DNA from: Tanypteryx hageni | Taxonomy: Eukaryota; Arthropoda; Insecta; Odonata; Petaluridae | DNA length: 64,000 nt | NCBI GenBank assembly: GCA_028673005.1 | Contig: CM054114.1 | Span: 11,439,108-11,503,107 of the forward strand | Reading direction: 5' to 3' | Shown here: positions 9,223 through 21,165 of the stretch, in pieces | Layout of the letters: each line of letters begins with the position of its first letter | Numbering within the stretch: the first letter of the stretch is position 1 | Notes under the pieces: model-generated | The model's database searches: none | What the model saw: the letters and a program-made list of their open reading frames with translations, nothing else | What the model was told of the DNA's origin: nothing | Made by a program: the position numbers and the translations under genes

Positions 9223-9732
9223 GAGTGTTGTGCAATTGCGCGAATGGTCGGTTTTTACCCTTTTCTATAGGGTCGTACTGCGTATTTCTCATATATTTGA
9301 AGGCGATTCAGTCCTGCTTTGTGAAGCAAATCGAGCACATCGCAGTTTCATTTGTTCCTGAAAAATATTGGCGTCAACATGAAAGTATTCCATGCACAGC
9401 GAGAAAGATGCCAAACTGATCGTGAACGCAAGATACAAATTTCGCAAAGATTACGAGTCGCAGTCGGGAATTCGGTGGCGGTGTACTGTGAAGACTTACA
9501 AAGCAATCATATTTACAGACGAATCTGGTGATGTGATGCTTAGAAGTGCAGGCTCTCATGAGTCCGCGCCATACGACCCTCTAGAAAGGGGTCAAAACTG
9601 ACCATCCGCGTAATTGTAGTACAACATTCTTAACCCCAGGTAGTTCCGCGCATTTCGACCCTGTCGACCCTTACGATCCCAGAGAGTATCCAAACAATTT
9701 TTCTAGACCATTCCGCGCAACTCGTACTCACC
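9223..9732. mobile_element. Mutator-like (MULE) element, 510 bp, non-autonomous
   Basis: It is bordered by a perfect 9-bp duplication CCGTTCATT (9214-9222 and 9733-9741), the length typical of Mutator-like elements. Two 45-bp arms, 9233-9277 and 9572-9616, are inverted copies of each other with 39 of 45 positions identical (TGGTC...TTTACCC...AGGGTCGTA on the left). A further related end sequence, again inverted (GCGCGGAATGGTC), lies at 9704-9732 next to the right-hand duplication, so the right end carries the terminal motif twice. The interior encodes a decayed FLYWCH finger, a domain repeatedly found in animal Mutator-like transposases. No catalytic domain is present. Confidence 0.8.
9392..9601 (+). 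pseudogene. Decayed FLYWCH zinc-finger fragment
   Basis: A 69-codon frame starts MHSEKDAKLIVNARYKF. FLYWCH fingers are DNA-binding modules of the form L-x-x-x-x-Y-x-F ... W-R-C ... C-x-A ... H-x-H. Here L9, Y15, F17, W29-R30-C31, A38 and H56 are in register with the family. The second zinc Cys is Tyr (residue 36, TAC for TGC) and the last His is Ser (58), so zinc binding is probably lost. The sequence just before residue 4 (CCATGCACAG) could be an old splice acceptor, so the ATG may not be the true start. The frame runs into the right inverted arm of the surrounding element, which supplies the stop. It is probably a relic of the element's own transposase. Confidence 0.65.
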
Positions 9733-9741
9733 CCGTTCATT

Positions 9742-11660
9742 ACAAGATAAAAATATTTCAAATCGGCGATTTTGCGTCTGAAGGGGAGAGGGTATTTGGT
9801 CTCGTGTTAAGAAAGATTTACATGAATTAGTAAGCAATGAGCCCTTAGGGAAAAAGTCTCAATGAAACGAACACGTGGTATGGTAGTATCCCTGGAACAA
9901 GCAGAGGTGTTTCTTTTATCTTTTGAATTTCCTACTTAGAAAGGGCTTTATGTTTCCATTCGGACCGATAGGCTATAAATTAGAGGGGGAGAAAGAGGAC
10001 GCGGATGGGTTTGGTTAGACGGCGGAGGAACGCCGTGGGAAAGGGTTGGGGGGTGGGAGGGAGGTGGGGGTGAGAGGGAGAAGGGGGTGGGGATGCGAAG
10101 AGGAGGGACTTCGTGAGATGAGGATTGAACTTCTGCGCAGAATAAACTGGTAACTTCCTTTGCCCTGCACCGCTGGGTCGTTATGGCAACGATAGCACAC
10201 GGAGGCAGACTCCGACAGAGATTGGTTCTAAGTGGTAGGGGGAGGACGAAAAAAGGTCACAGAAACGGAGACGGGGAGGGGAAGTTGATATCTAGAATGT
10301 GGATGGTGCGGTATTATATCTCCGCGTTTGGGTTTAAATGCGGTTAGGTTACGCCTTTTAAGAAATTGGCGTAACGAACGAATTTGTTGGTTCGAGATTT
10401 GAAAAATTAAATTGGAGGTTTCATTTCGTTGCGTCGGTGTGATACATGTTGTTTTCGTCGTTCTAAAGCACGGGATTTGATATAAAACTGCTATACTTGT
10501 ACGTTTTTTTTATATCTACAATAGATCGAAATATTTCATACTCCTTTGATACGTAAGTTTGTTGCAAGTTATTTTGGCGAGGTATTTTTTACTTAATAAA
10601 AGTTATTTCAAGGGAATGAATTAAATTAGCAAATATATTAAGTATAATGCTGTTTATACAATGTATAAAAATATTTTTCTCAAAATTAGTACCCTTATGC
10701 AAAAAAATATAATAGAACTGGCAAAAAACCTTAAATGCTGACATAGAACTTTAGCACATGAACGCATATTAATTATTATTTGACTTCTTGGATAAGTTAT
10801 TTGCAGTTGATGAAAAGATTTTGGTAAAAGTTTAGAGTTCTTTGGTGCCTGAAGTTTATATTGGCTTGTTAGGCGAGAGCACGTGAGGCTGTAATGGCTG
10901 CCTCCGAGAGAGGGGCGAACAGTGCACACACAGATAGGATGTCAGCATTAGCTCGTCGAAATTCGTTCGTCCTTCAATTTCAACATTCATTTTTTCCTTA
11001 CTCTTTCCCAACCACCTCTTGTGAAGCGTCACTGATTTCGTGCGGCCTTTTTTCCCTCTCTCCCCATGAGAACTGCGGCAAGGCCGCCGAGAAAAAAATG
11101 AGCTGGCAGAAGCGCACATCCCGCACAATCTTGTGTCCTGATAGACCTGTCTGAAACGCCCTTACATCCCGTTTAATCTCAAATGGCCAATACAGACGCG
11201 TTTTCTAATTTAGGACGCGTAATTCAATTCCTATCTTTGTCGTGTTTATTTAAATCAGGTCATGGATTAAAGCACTCGAGGAAAATGGTCTTCCATTGCT
11301 ACAGTATTCTTAATAAATCACAACCGCTGCAAGATTAGTATTAGAATCTGCTCATGGAATCGTAATTCGATGTATTCCAATTTAATATTTTTACATATTT
11401 TAGTTTGCAATAGCTTTCACCGTCGGAATAATTTCCTTTGATCTGTTATCGCTCATCTACAATGTAAATCAGACTTAAATACATGAACTGCTTTCCATGC
11501 TGTATAAGTATTTTCAAATGTGCACGGTTTTATAAATTTGCAAAAATAAACTGTTTTGCAGATATTTATTTTCATTTTTAAACATCCTTGCGATCGAAGA
11601 TGGACCACGTTGTGAGTCATTCCCGAGCTCTCCGTAGATTTAAATCATCGATGTTCCTCC
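9742..11660. other. Unassigned DNA
   Basis: G-rich run at 9990-10110 (GGGTGGGAGGGAGGTGGGGG-like), then AT-rich unique sequence to 10870, then mixed. Frames at 10654-10929 (minus), 10856-11128 (minus) and 10894-11154 (plus) overlap on opposite strands without family features. Nothing identifiable otherwise. Confidence 0.4.
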
Positions 11661-13160
11661 GCGCTCTACCGATTCCCCGTCATGAAAATTCCGCCTAATT
11701 TAATCCCTAGCAGGCGATCAACGATGCGAAGATAGAGAGGACACGTGAATAAAGAAAAACAGACGGTCATTCTGATGGTATCTGGGTGGCGTCGCCACGT
11801 GCAATTTCCTGTCGCTCGAGGGTAATGTCCTCTGACCCACCTTGCCGCTCTTCCCGCTCCCTCCTCTTCCCGCTCACTCCTCTCGCCTTCTCCTCTCCCT
11901 GCTCTCCTCCATCCCAATCATCCTACGCTCTCCAGCCTTCCTCTCTCGTAACCTCCCCGCCATTGTTGTCCCGGTTGCTGCGCCTATCACGGTTTCGTGA
12001 CTCCAGGCGGCGACCATTGGGACGCGAGCTGGCGGAAATAAGGAATGAGACATAAGAGAAAGGTGATTCGTCGGCCGTGATTCCTCCGCCGCGATTGTCT
12101 CTTTTTTTGCGTGGGAGGGGTTGGAAGAGATCGCGGCCACGGTTAACGCGCAGCACTTGTCTTTCCGAGTGACCAATGGGAGAAGTCCTCCTTCAGGCGT
12201 GGCGAGTGCAGGAGAATTTCCGGTGGGGATTTCGACCAATGGTGGCACTCTGATGAGTCATCTCGTGGATGGAGCTATCTTGTCTTGCGAATGGATTTGA
12301 CCTCCGAGTGCTTCTTCGTCGTTGCTGCTTGTTGGTTAGCGCCAATGTCACTCCGAATTGGCGCTTTCGATGCTGAATAGTGATTCCTTTAGCAAGAAAA
12401 CAAATTGAGACAATCTCCCGCTACGTAGTTTTCTAAATTTCTGTTGACACAAATCACGCCATGCACATTTCAAAAATAATCTCTATTTTTAACCAGTCTC
12501 ATACCGTTCTTTAGTACCCTTCATAATTTTCGAATTTATCAGAGTTTCAGTTTTGACAGTGGTGACTTCAACGACTGGGTGGGTATAGATTTGCCATTAA
12601 TGTTAAATACAATTTGATGATATTTAAAAATTGGACTAGGATGCTGTATACGTTAAATTTTAATAAACTTTAGATAATCAGGAAAAACTCACATCATTAA
12701 TAGATATATTTTCTATACGTCCTTACAGCTTTTGAATATTTTACACATGTGCAGTTAACAGTTTTTCTCTCACACATTTCAACATATAAGTTCATCCAAG
12801 TACATGAAAAGGACCTTTAACTCCTTCGAATAATCTTAAAATAGTGCATACAGTGTTTGTTTAGGTCGTAAAATGTACCTAATTTTAGATGAAAATTTTG
12901 CAAAACATTTCGAATAAATGATGTATTTGAGAGAAATTTCAGGTTTCGTTCTGAGAATCATCCACGCAGCCGGCTCGAATAATTTAATTAGTTCGTTATT
13001 TATCAAATTCCAAGGGAAAACATCCATTAATGAGCTTCCTCTCATTTGCTCGCGTGTTACTTAATCAGACCATAACCGGTCACCTTCCCTCTCTTCCTAC
13101 CCAACCTACTAAAAACAGATAATTCCATCCCTTCTAATCTTTTTCTCTTCATTTTTTCAT
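11661..13160. other. Unassigned DNA, CpG-rich then AT-rich
   Basis: A CpG-rich patch with a CT-rich core (11830-11960) gives overlapping frames on both strands (11786-12055 plus, 11874-12248 minus) with Arg/Pro/Ser bias. From 12380 to 13080 the DNA is AT-rich and featureless to my eye. Confidence 0.4.
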
Positions 13161-16100
13161 CCCCTTCCGGTCCCTTAACTGGTTATGGACCCTCACGACA
13201 GGTATATGCACCCTTTAGGTACCCGACCGCCCGTAACTTCTACCCTGGAAGAGCGAGGGTTGGGGTTTGTTTTTTTTGAAGGGGTGTGGCGTATGGCAGT
13301 GCCTGGGTGATCCCCAGGTCCCTTACGGTTTGATAGGCGCACTGGCTAAGGGGTTGCATACCCTTAGGTGAATTACTCGGAACGAAAAAAAGAAAAGGGG
13401 TTGTTTTTATTTATTTAAGAGGGCATACCTTCAAAGCGAGTTTTTTTAGCGTGTAATAACCAGCCCCCCTTTCCCGTCTTGATCTCTCACACGCCTCTTT
13501 CCCCATACCTCTTCAAAAGAATTGCCAGATATTTTTTTGCATTTCTTCCACGATTCCTTTTTTGACCAATGGTAAACGTCACTTAATTTAACTCGTAGTT
13601 CTGATTGGCTGTTTATGTGACGGAGAAGAAAGCTGCATCTTACAGTTATGACTAAACTCTGATATAAAAAACGCAGACGGCTTTTAGGCTTAACGAATGA
13701 TAGCAACTAATTAACAACGGAAAGGCAAAGCCTATCATTTGATTGTAAAATTTTAAACTTCTACATTTTTCTATTATATTGAATGTTGAAATTCTCCACA
13801 AGCGATATCCCACGAGAATATTGTAATTTGAAATACTTTTAGCTCGGTTTGACCTGATTTTAAAACTTTAAAAAATTTAATTTTTAATAAACTGAAAAGT
13901 TTAGTAAGTAAAGGAGCTACTTCAATCGTGTGCTGATATGTGTAATCCCAAAAGGGCAGTCCAAAGATAATTTATAGTAAGATATTATGGCCTGAAATGA
14001 CGAATCAATGTAATACATGCCGGTAAATGTGTTAACATTTTAATTAAATGGAAATGCAATGTTCATTCCTGCTGCAGTTTTAATAGATCTTCTTTCCAGC
14101 AACCTTGAGCTTTAAATTCTCGTTTCGTTTTGTTTAATCCAAAAATATTCTCAGACTCTATCTCCTCCCCACCTCCCTCTTTCTCCCCTCGTGCTTTTTT
14201 TAACCAAAACGCCATCAACCTTCTCACCCCACGCTAAAACCACCCCGCAATTTCTTCAACTCCATGGAAATAAAAAAAATCTCACCCCGCACGCCATCTA
14301 TTAGCAGCGGCCACTGGCGTAATTAGAATCCGTTTTATGATATCCGCATGACGTAATCCCTTGAGCCAGCCAACCCCCTCTCGCTTCTACTCCCTCTTTT
14401 TCGACCTCTCCACCCGCTGCTCAAACCGTTGGCAATCCTTACCCGAGTCAAGGCATGCCGGGTAATTGAAAGGCGCACGTTCTTCATTTTTTTATAAATA
14501 CGCCGAGGGAGGTTTGGGTGACGCGAGGGATGGGATTGGCTTGAAAGATTAATAAGGACTGGGTGCGGGTTTTCGAGGTAACCTTATGATTGCGGTGGGG
14601 AAAAGAGAGAACTTAAAGAGATATATATTTTAAATAAGTATATTTCGAATACTGTTCTTGTGATTATTTTACATTTTTGTTTATATGAATGCAGGAGCGA
14701 AGCTTGGATATGTGTGTGCCAGGAGGCTTGAGAGATCGAATCTGTAGGTTTTAGTTATAGTGCAGGATGAGGAAATGGAGCCTGTAAGGGAGGGATGGCT
14801 TCACGTCACCGCTGCTGGTATATGCAAATAATTAAATGAGAGGGATGTTCGTTGAGGCATTAAGGGAGGCTGAAAGACGTGTGAGCAATTAAAACAGATG
14901 ACGGCAGTTTGGCTTGGAAATTCGTTTTAAAAACCAGTATTCAAATCAGTTTTTAAAGAAAATTAACATGTCGTCCTAGATGCTGTTTGTCAATTCCGAG
15001 ACAAAAATATCGAAGGAATTGTCTCTCCATTTATTCCATGCCCTTATGGATGGCTACTATCAATGCGTAATTCTATAAATCAGTTTCTCTTATTTTAGAA
15101 AACCAATAATTTTTCATTGTCTGTATATTCATTAAATATTGACAATGATTACTAAGTTTCCCAGTTCATTTGAAATTGTAAAAGTAGTTGGTGAATTATT
15201 CATCGTTCTTCTCAAGCTATATAGGATGTCATATGCAGTACTTTAGTTTCTATTTTGTATTAGACATCGCTTCTATACTGAATTCAGATATCGTTGCGAC
15301 TTTGCAAGATTTACGTAGCAAGTGTCACCAACGATTCCAGATTGAGTTACTAAAAGTCAATTTTTCATATGCTGATGTATCGAGTTTATCCGCGGACTAA
15401 AGAGGTATTTTTCGAGAAAAAAATCCGACCTATAGCGTGACGCCGATTGGCTCGAGAATTGCCACGTAGTTAACATAATGCCCTAATAAACAATGGAACT
15501 AACACTGCCGCCGCCTCAGAAATAGGCGGCGCTGCGAGACACGAGGCTTAATTGGAGTTCGACGGGGATAATTTAAAGCGCCGTGTATATGGCGGGAATG
15601 AAAGAAGAATCATATAAGTATGTGAAGGCGGCGATGGAGGTGGCGAGAGGGACTTCCATTCAGGAAACGGATCGCAGAGGGGTGTGCGGGGGGGGGGGCT
15701 GTGGGGGGCTTAAGGGGTGTGAGTGGGGGGAGGGCGGGGGATTAAGGGGGCGCTCTCATGTAAGGAGAGAAGGCTTGTAAACTCTAAGGAGAGGGATGGG
15801 GTCGAAGAGAGAGAGAGTTTGATGTGGAAGGGGTGAGCCGTCGGGGGTTGATGTTTTATTCGGATCGAGGGTTGAAAAGTGGAAACCCGAGCGAGAATAG
15901 AGAATCGCACTTCCCTCCAAATGTCACCTACCCAACATCCGGCTTCGCTCCTTCCCTCCCTCATCCTATTGCCTCATTTAATTATTCTGTCTTTTGAGTT
16001 TGTAAATGACCGTCTCACTATCTTACCCCTTAGTAGGGCTCCTCTATCTAGTAACACGGCGATATCTTCCGAGGGTCTGTTCGCGCGTTTGGATGTGTTT

Positions 16101-16440
16101 ACTCATTAATAGACACCCAAGACAAGAATAGGAAAGGAAAGAAAGACAGACAGAATTAATATATGTACCATTTGCAGTCACTTCAGTGGAATATTAAAAA
16201 ACCGAAAATGATATCCTGTAGATGCAGCCCTAGACTAAAAATATAATAAGAGTAAAATATGACTCCTTAACCAAAAAGTTTGTGCGGTTAAGACGACATT
16301 ATTTGCTCTACCATCAATTTCACCGTAGCCTCCGCCATTATTTGTTCATTAAGATTAGAATATGATCGAACTGTGGATTATTTCGAGTGTCGCATCGTTT
16401 CCTTCAGAGAACCTGTTTACCTTCTAGACATTTTTGAGAT
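13161..16440. other. Unassigned DNA
   Basis: Near 13205 and 13353 the similar words TATGCACCCTTTAGGTAC and TTGCATACCCTTAGGTGA recur in direct orientation, too weak to define an element. 13740-14060 is AT-rich. A G-rich run with an 11-base G tract lies at 15680-15750. No splice-bounded open frame or RNA gene was found. Confidence 0.35.
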
Positions 16441-16589
16441 CTATTTCTGAAGCGACTGTCCCGCGCCCCGTGTAAAAAAATGCGCAATCATTCAAGAATA
16501 GGTTTCACGCGCTGCCTCATTATAACCTCTTGCCACTTTCGCGATCTCGTCCTTACATCCGTGCTCATCTTGTACGGGAGAAAAAATAT

Positions 16590-16810
16590 AAGGGAGAGAG
16601 AGAGAGAAAAAAACAAAAAAGCGCCGCTCTCCGTCTCTGAGCAAATTAGAAAAATAATAAAAAACGACAAACAAATGAGGAACACGAGAGCGCCTACTGA
16701 GAGAGAGAGAGAGAGAGAGAGAGAGTATGGCGTCAGGAAGGAGTCGACCCGTCACCCAATTGGCAAGGGTGGGAATGGCTGTCTCTCTCTCTCTATCTCT
16801 CTCTGCATAT
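16590..16810. repeat. (GA)n and (TC)n microsatellite cluster
   Basis: Includes a clean (GA) run at 16699-16725, a shorter GA run at 16595-16607 and a TC run at 16781-16804. The Arg-Glu and Leu-Ser frames on the two strands arise from these. Confidence 0.93.
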
Positions 16811-17084
16811 ACGTAAAAGACAAAGGAGGGTTCCTCACGGATGCGCAGCTCTTTTTTATTTGCAAAAAATATCGCAAAAAACGGATTTCGTGTTTCAATT
16901 TTTTTGCATTACTTTATTGTCGACTCTCGGCATAGCCTTGGGATCTCTGCGCGGGCTCCGCCAATGAGAGAAAAGGAGAGAAAGAGAGAGAGAGAAGAGC
17001 AAAAGGAGACGTCATTCCGTGACTGTCCTTCCTCTTTTTCGCAAGGGCGTTTAATTTGTCGTCCTCCGTCATAATCGCTTTATT

Positions 17085-17400
17085 ATTTTTTCCTCCCATT
17101 TCCAATCCTTCCTCTGCCTCCCCCTACCTCCCCCCTCCCTCTCCCATTCCTTCCCCCTTTCTCCCCCCTTCCTCCCCCCTCCCTCCCCCTTCCTTCTCCT
17201 CGCCTCCACGCATGTGTGTGGGTGCACTTCCTCCTCCCTCGTTAATGCTTTTAATGCCAAGGGAGTCCCCTTATTGCACATTAGGAGCCTCATACTCGGC
17301 CCACCCTGTGCTTGTACCTACTTCCGCGCGGCAGTTTCATCCCTTTTCTCTCCACCCCCTCCCCCTTCTCACTCTTCCTCTCCTCCATCTCGGATGAGCT
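17085..17400. repeat. Pyrimidine-rich block
   Basis: Mostly CCTCCCCC/TTCCCC words on the + strand, interrupted by a mixed patch at 17200-17330. Plus-strand Pro/Ser/Leu frames and the minus-strand Gly/Arg/Glu frame are compositional. Confidence 0.8.
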
Positions 17401-19440
17401 CGTAAAGGAATGAATGCCAGCGCTTATTTTCATAATTTAGCCAATTTTTCCTTTTTTCCTATATATCCGCCGCTCTCTCTCGCAGTTCCCTACAATGAAA
17501 CCTCTTTCTGCTCGTGAAAGAAAGTTCTCATTTAATTTCTTGAAAGGCCCTAAAACACAGCGGATGCCTAATGTTATGCGATCGCTTGCGAGGCCCTTCC
17601 TTAGCTTGCGCGATACATTGCTATCTATAGGTTTTTGACTCCGGCGATAAAAAAATATCTATCTAGCTTTTAAAGTTTCCAGGAAAAATTAAGCTTATGC
17701 TAATTGCTAAGTGTAGGGAGTAATCTGATTAAAATTACTTTTAAATCAGAATAGTCTTTAGAGATAATCGCAAGAAGAGTTGACTACGATGGAACGCGGA
17801 TGAACTCAATCGACGCCCCAACGATCGCACGTAAACATTCAGAGGACAGCGGGGGAGTTGAGGAATCTCGTTTGTGATCTGCTCGCTTCTGAATCTCCCA
17901 CGATAGAGGCGGCGTCACGCCACGTCGGCTCAGAATAAATAAATAAATAGAGAGCAAAAAAAATGAGACTGGACGCTTGGTTTTCGCCATACTTCACCTG
18001 TCCCGCCCTTTCGTTCCGCTGTCGCCTAAACTCAATGGGCGCTAGATTGTAGGACGCAAGGCGAGATTGGAAAAAGACACGCACTGTCCACGGTCCAGCA
18101 GCAGTGTGTGCCGAGGCCTGTGAGAACGATATTTCGACAGTGTTACGCCCTTTGGAGCCACTTGGACATTATTCTTGAATGCCATCCCGGAAGAAAATTC
18201 GTAAACACACCTGTTCGATGAAAATAGATATCTTACGATCTATTTTCATAAAAAAATACGTTTGCAATCAAAGAGCCTATTACGACGTCTTCCAATCCAT
18301 CTGCATGTTAAAGTCTAAATGTTTTCAGTTTTAAAAGTTGTAGGTTATTAGTTATAACACTGAACAAGAAGAAATTCGGGTTTTTTTGTTTCTAAGACTA
18401 TCAAGGAAACGGTATTTCTAAAAATAATATGTATGCATAGTTTTGCCTTAAAAATACTTGTTAGCATGACAAAGGAAACCGTTTGTTTGCTATTATATCG
18501 GGAAGTCTTAAGCGTTGACTGCTATTTTTTCACTGAAGCTGGCGATGGTTTTTCATAGTTATACCTGTTTTCCGATAGAATTTCTCATCCGCTGAAATCC
18601 CCTTTATAATTACTGAGACGTCGTAACGACGAAGAAAAATTTATGGATTCCACTGAAGCATCTCTAGCGTCCGGAAGTTGCCTCCGACGTGATAATATCC
18701 ATCTCCCCCCTCCGTCCTCTTTGGCCCCCCTCGGCCCTCTTTCGCCCCATTTTCGCACCCCTCGGCCCTTCTCCGCCTTTTCGTGTCTTTCCCTTCTTTT
18801 GCGCCCGAAAATCTTCGAATCCCCAACTTCTCATCATTCCGAAAGTCGAGCGGGTGTTACCTTGAAAATCAAAAGCCCGAGCAATCGATAAAGCGATAAA
18901 TTCTTCGCCTCCGGAGAAGTAATATCGGAGAGCCCTTCTGAAATCTCTTTTCGGTCTTTTCATCGACCGATGAATGAATAAAAAAAAGAGTCGGAGAGCT
19001 TACTCTGTTTCTTCAGAATAGCTTCTAGAGTTCTTGAGCTGTTTTTCTTTCATTCTTCGTATATCTTCCTCCGATTAGATTCAATTCTATTCCGTCCGTT
19101 AACACTGAAACCCTCGCACGCCGTCATTCTTTTTCTTTGGCCGAAATTCTTTTCGTTTACTTACTATCGTCAATTTGTAACTCGTCTACTAATTCGTTGG
19201 ATATATTTACCAAGTTTTAACGAACCCGACCTGAAGCATAGGAAACACTGCTGATTTTTTTTTTAACTTTACGCGGTGAATTATTTATCTAATAGAACTA
19301 CACCAAGTGCATCTTTGTTAACTGCTAATAAATTGTCGATTTCACCATCTTTCCCATTGGGTACCTAGCTCAAATCAATTGTTTTTTATATGGAAGGCCC
19401 TCCATTAAAACAATAAACCTTCGATTGTGTGATCAGTTGA
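17401..19440. other. Unassigned DNA
   Basis: Mixed composition. A CT-rich patch (18690-18800) supports overlapping frames on both strands with no domain. AT-rich from 18180 to 18560. No repeat ends or RNA genes were recognised. Confidence 0.35.
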
Positions 19441-19459
19441 AGAAAATCGTAAATTGTCA

Positions 19460-19640
19460 TTAATCTAAATATCTCCTGATGATGCTGTAACAGGCGAAAC
19501 CGGTCTTGCATTAAAATTGTTAGCGGAAATTTACAAGTTTCTTTTACATTTAAATGGAATCTTTCCACAAAGTGGAGCATTCCCAAGTGGACTTCGTTTG
19601 CCATTATTCTTTCGAGGCGCTTGGCTGCCATTCGCACTAA
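19460..19640 (+). mobile_element. Penelope-like element fragment with hammerhead-like core
   Basis: CTGATGA (19477-19483), a short linker and CGAAAC (19496-19501) followed by CGGTCTTGCATTAAAA match the conserved signature at the ends of Penelope-like retroelements, many of which carry hammerhead ribozymes there. The stem II region (TGCTG-TAA-CAGGC) keeps three pairs (CTG/CAG) and has two mismatches next to the core, so the ribozyme is probably decayed. The adjoining open frame on the minus strand has no recognisable reverse-transcriptase or GIY-YIG motif. Boundaries are uncertain. Confidence 0.4.
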
Positions 19641-20805
19641 TTCTTAACTTTCTACGTCTCTCGCTGCCCTTTTGACTTCTTCTCAATATCCAATATAATC
19701 ACTGGGCTTCCAATATCTCTGCAGGTCCTTTTTTATCCGCGTTATTCGGGAAGCAGTGCCCTTTACTCAGCTTACTTCTCATTAAATCGCCGATTAAACC
19801 CTCGCTCAGGAGCCTCATCCACCCCCCACCCCAACCTCGCCTCCCACGATTTCTATTCTCGATAATACAGTCGCCGTCTCATTTGTTCCAGCGCTCAAAT
19901 CCTCAATTCTTTTGTCGGGAGATAAAGGGTAAATATTCCATCAAAAGCGGAAGGCATGTCGTCGCACGGCGGGTACACCGGCAGTGCGCTAGGGGCCGCT
20001 CTCCCTCACACTCTCGCCTTTCTGTGGGTCTCTTTGAACTTCACGCACCGCCGATAGATGGCCCGTCAGTGGAGAGGGGAGCGCCCTAGCGGTCTGGAGG
20101 TCAAACCGGAGTCTATGTGCCCTTCCGGAAGGAGCTTCTTTTTTCCTGAACTGACGCATTCATAGAAGTATTTTCGAGCTGCGCTCTGTTGAGACGAAAT
20201 TTTACGTTATTTTTGGAAAGGACTAAACGTTTTCCAAAGAGTATGGGTGAAATTAAGTCATCAATATTCGGCGACTTTTTTATGGGTGAAAGTTATCTTT
20301 AAATATTACTAATTTAAAATAAAGGCGTATGTTTTAATTATTACCAAAGAATCGTATTACAATCATAAAAAATTACATTTAAATATATTGCAGATTTCAA
20401 GTTTCATGATAAATATTGCGATAGAATTGTTTATCTATTACAAAACTCCGTGAAATAACATTGTTTAACAAGCATCGTCAAATGCTTTTGAAACTGGAGT
20501 TGTCTTTTTGTCGTGGCTTATTCCGTGTGCAAACTCGAAGGCCGTTTGCAGAATTTTTTCCTACTGATAACGCTGGAGCCGTTCCTTCTGCGAGAGAAGG
20601 AGAGCCTTTCGAATAGACGGGCGCTTTTAATGTTAGCGTCCGCGCCATCTTTTTATACATATCTATGTTTATAAGTTCCTTTTTATGCTCGAAAAAGACG
20701 ACTCGCACAATAGAAAGCTGAAGAGATAATGCGGACCAAATGAAAAAAACGCGAAAAATACGAAGCGTCGCCAGGGACGCGTTATTTTTTTATATTCTAA
20801 GGAAT
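19641..20805. other. Unassigned DNA
   Basis: CpG-containing mixed DNA to 20160, then AT-rich to 20480. Short frames at 19883-20089 (plus) and 20478-20708 (minus) carry no signature. Confidence 0.35.
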
Positions 20806-20809
20806 GGAA

Positions 20810-21165
20810 AATCGTGAGTGAGCGAGTGAGTGAGTTTACGTGTGTGAAAGAGAAAAAGAGGAGGAGATAAAGAGAGACAGGAAAGGAGTCAGTGTAAATG
20901 GGAGGATGAATGGGAGGGAGCGGCAGAGAGAGAAGGAACCTTTATAAACAATGGAAGGAGGAAGAGCGCAGAAAGAGGAGGGAGATATATAAGCGAGGAA
21001 GGGGAGGGTGCGACCGTACAGATGAAACCGTGAAGCGAAAGAATCCGAAGTGAGGGCGGAGGTGAGGGGGTGAGATGATGGGAAAGGCGGGAGGACAAAG
21101 GGAGAGAGAGGTGGGGAGGAGGAAGGGAGGGGGAGAAAGATGGTGTGATGTGGGCGGGGGCGGCG
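20810..21165. repeat. Purine-rich block on the + strand
   Basis: Begins with GTGAGTGAGCGAGTGAG-like words, then irregular GGAGGAAG/GGGAGAGAG sequence. The minus-strand frames 20889-21278 and 20942-21343 are Pro/Ser/Leu strings in two different frames of the same tract. Confidence 0.8.

Noticed and set aside
13200..13390. SINE-like segment with direct words near 13205 and 13353
   Set aside because: No polymerase III box pair, tail or target duplication could be identified.
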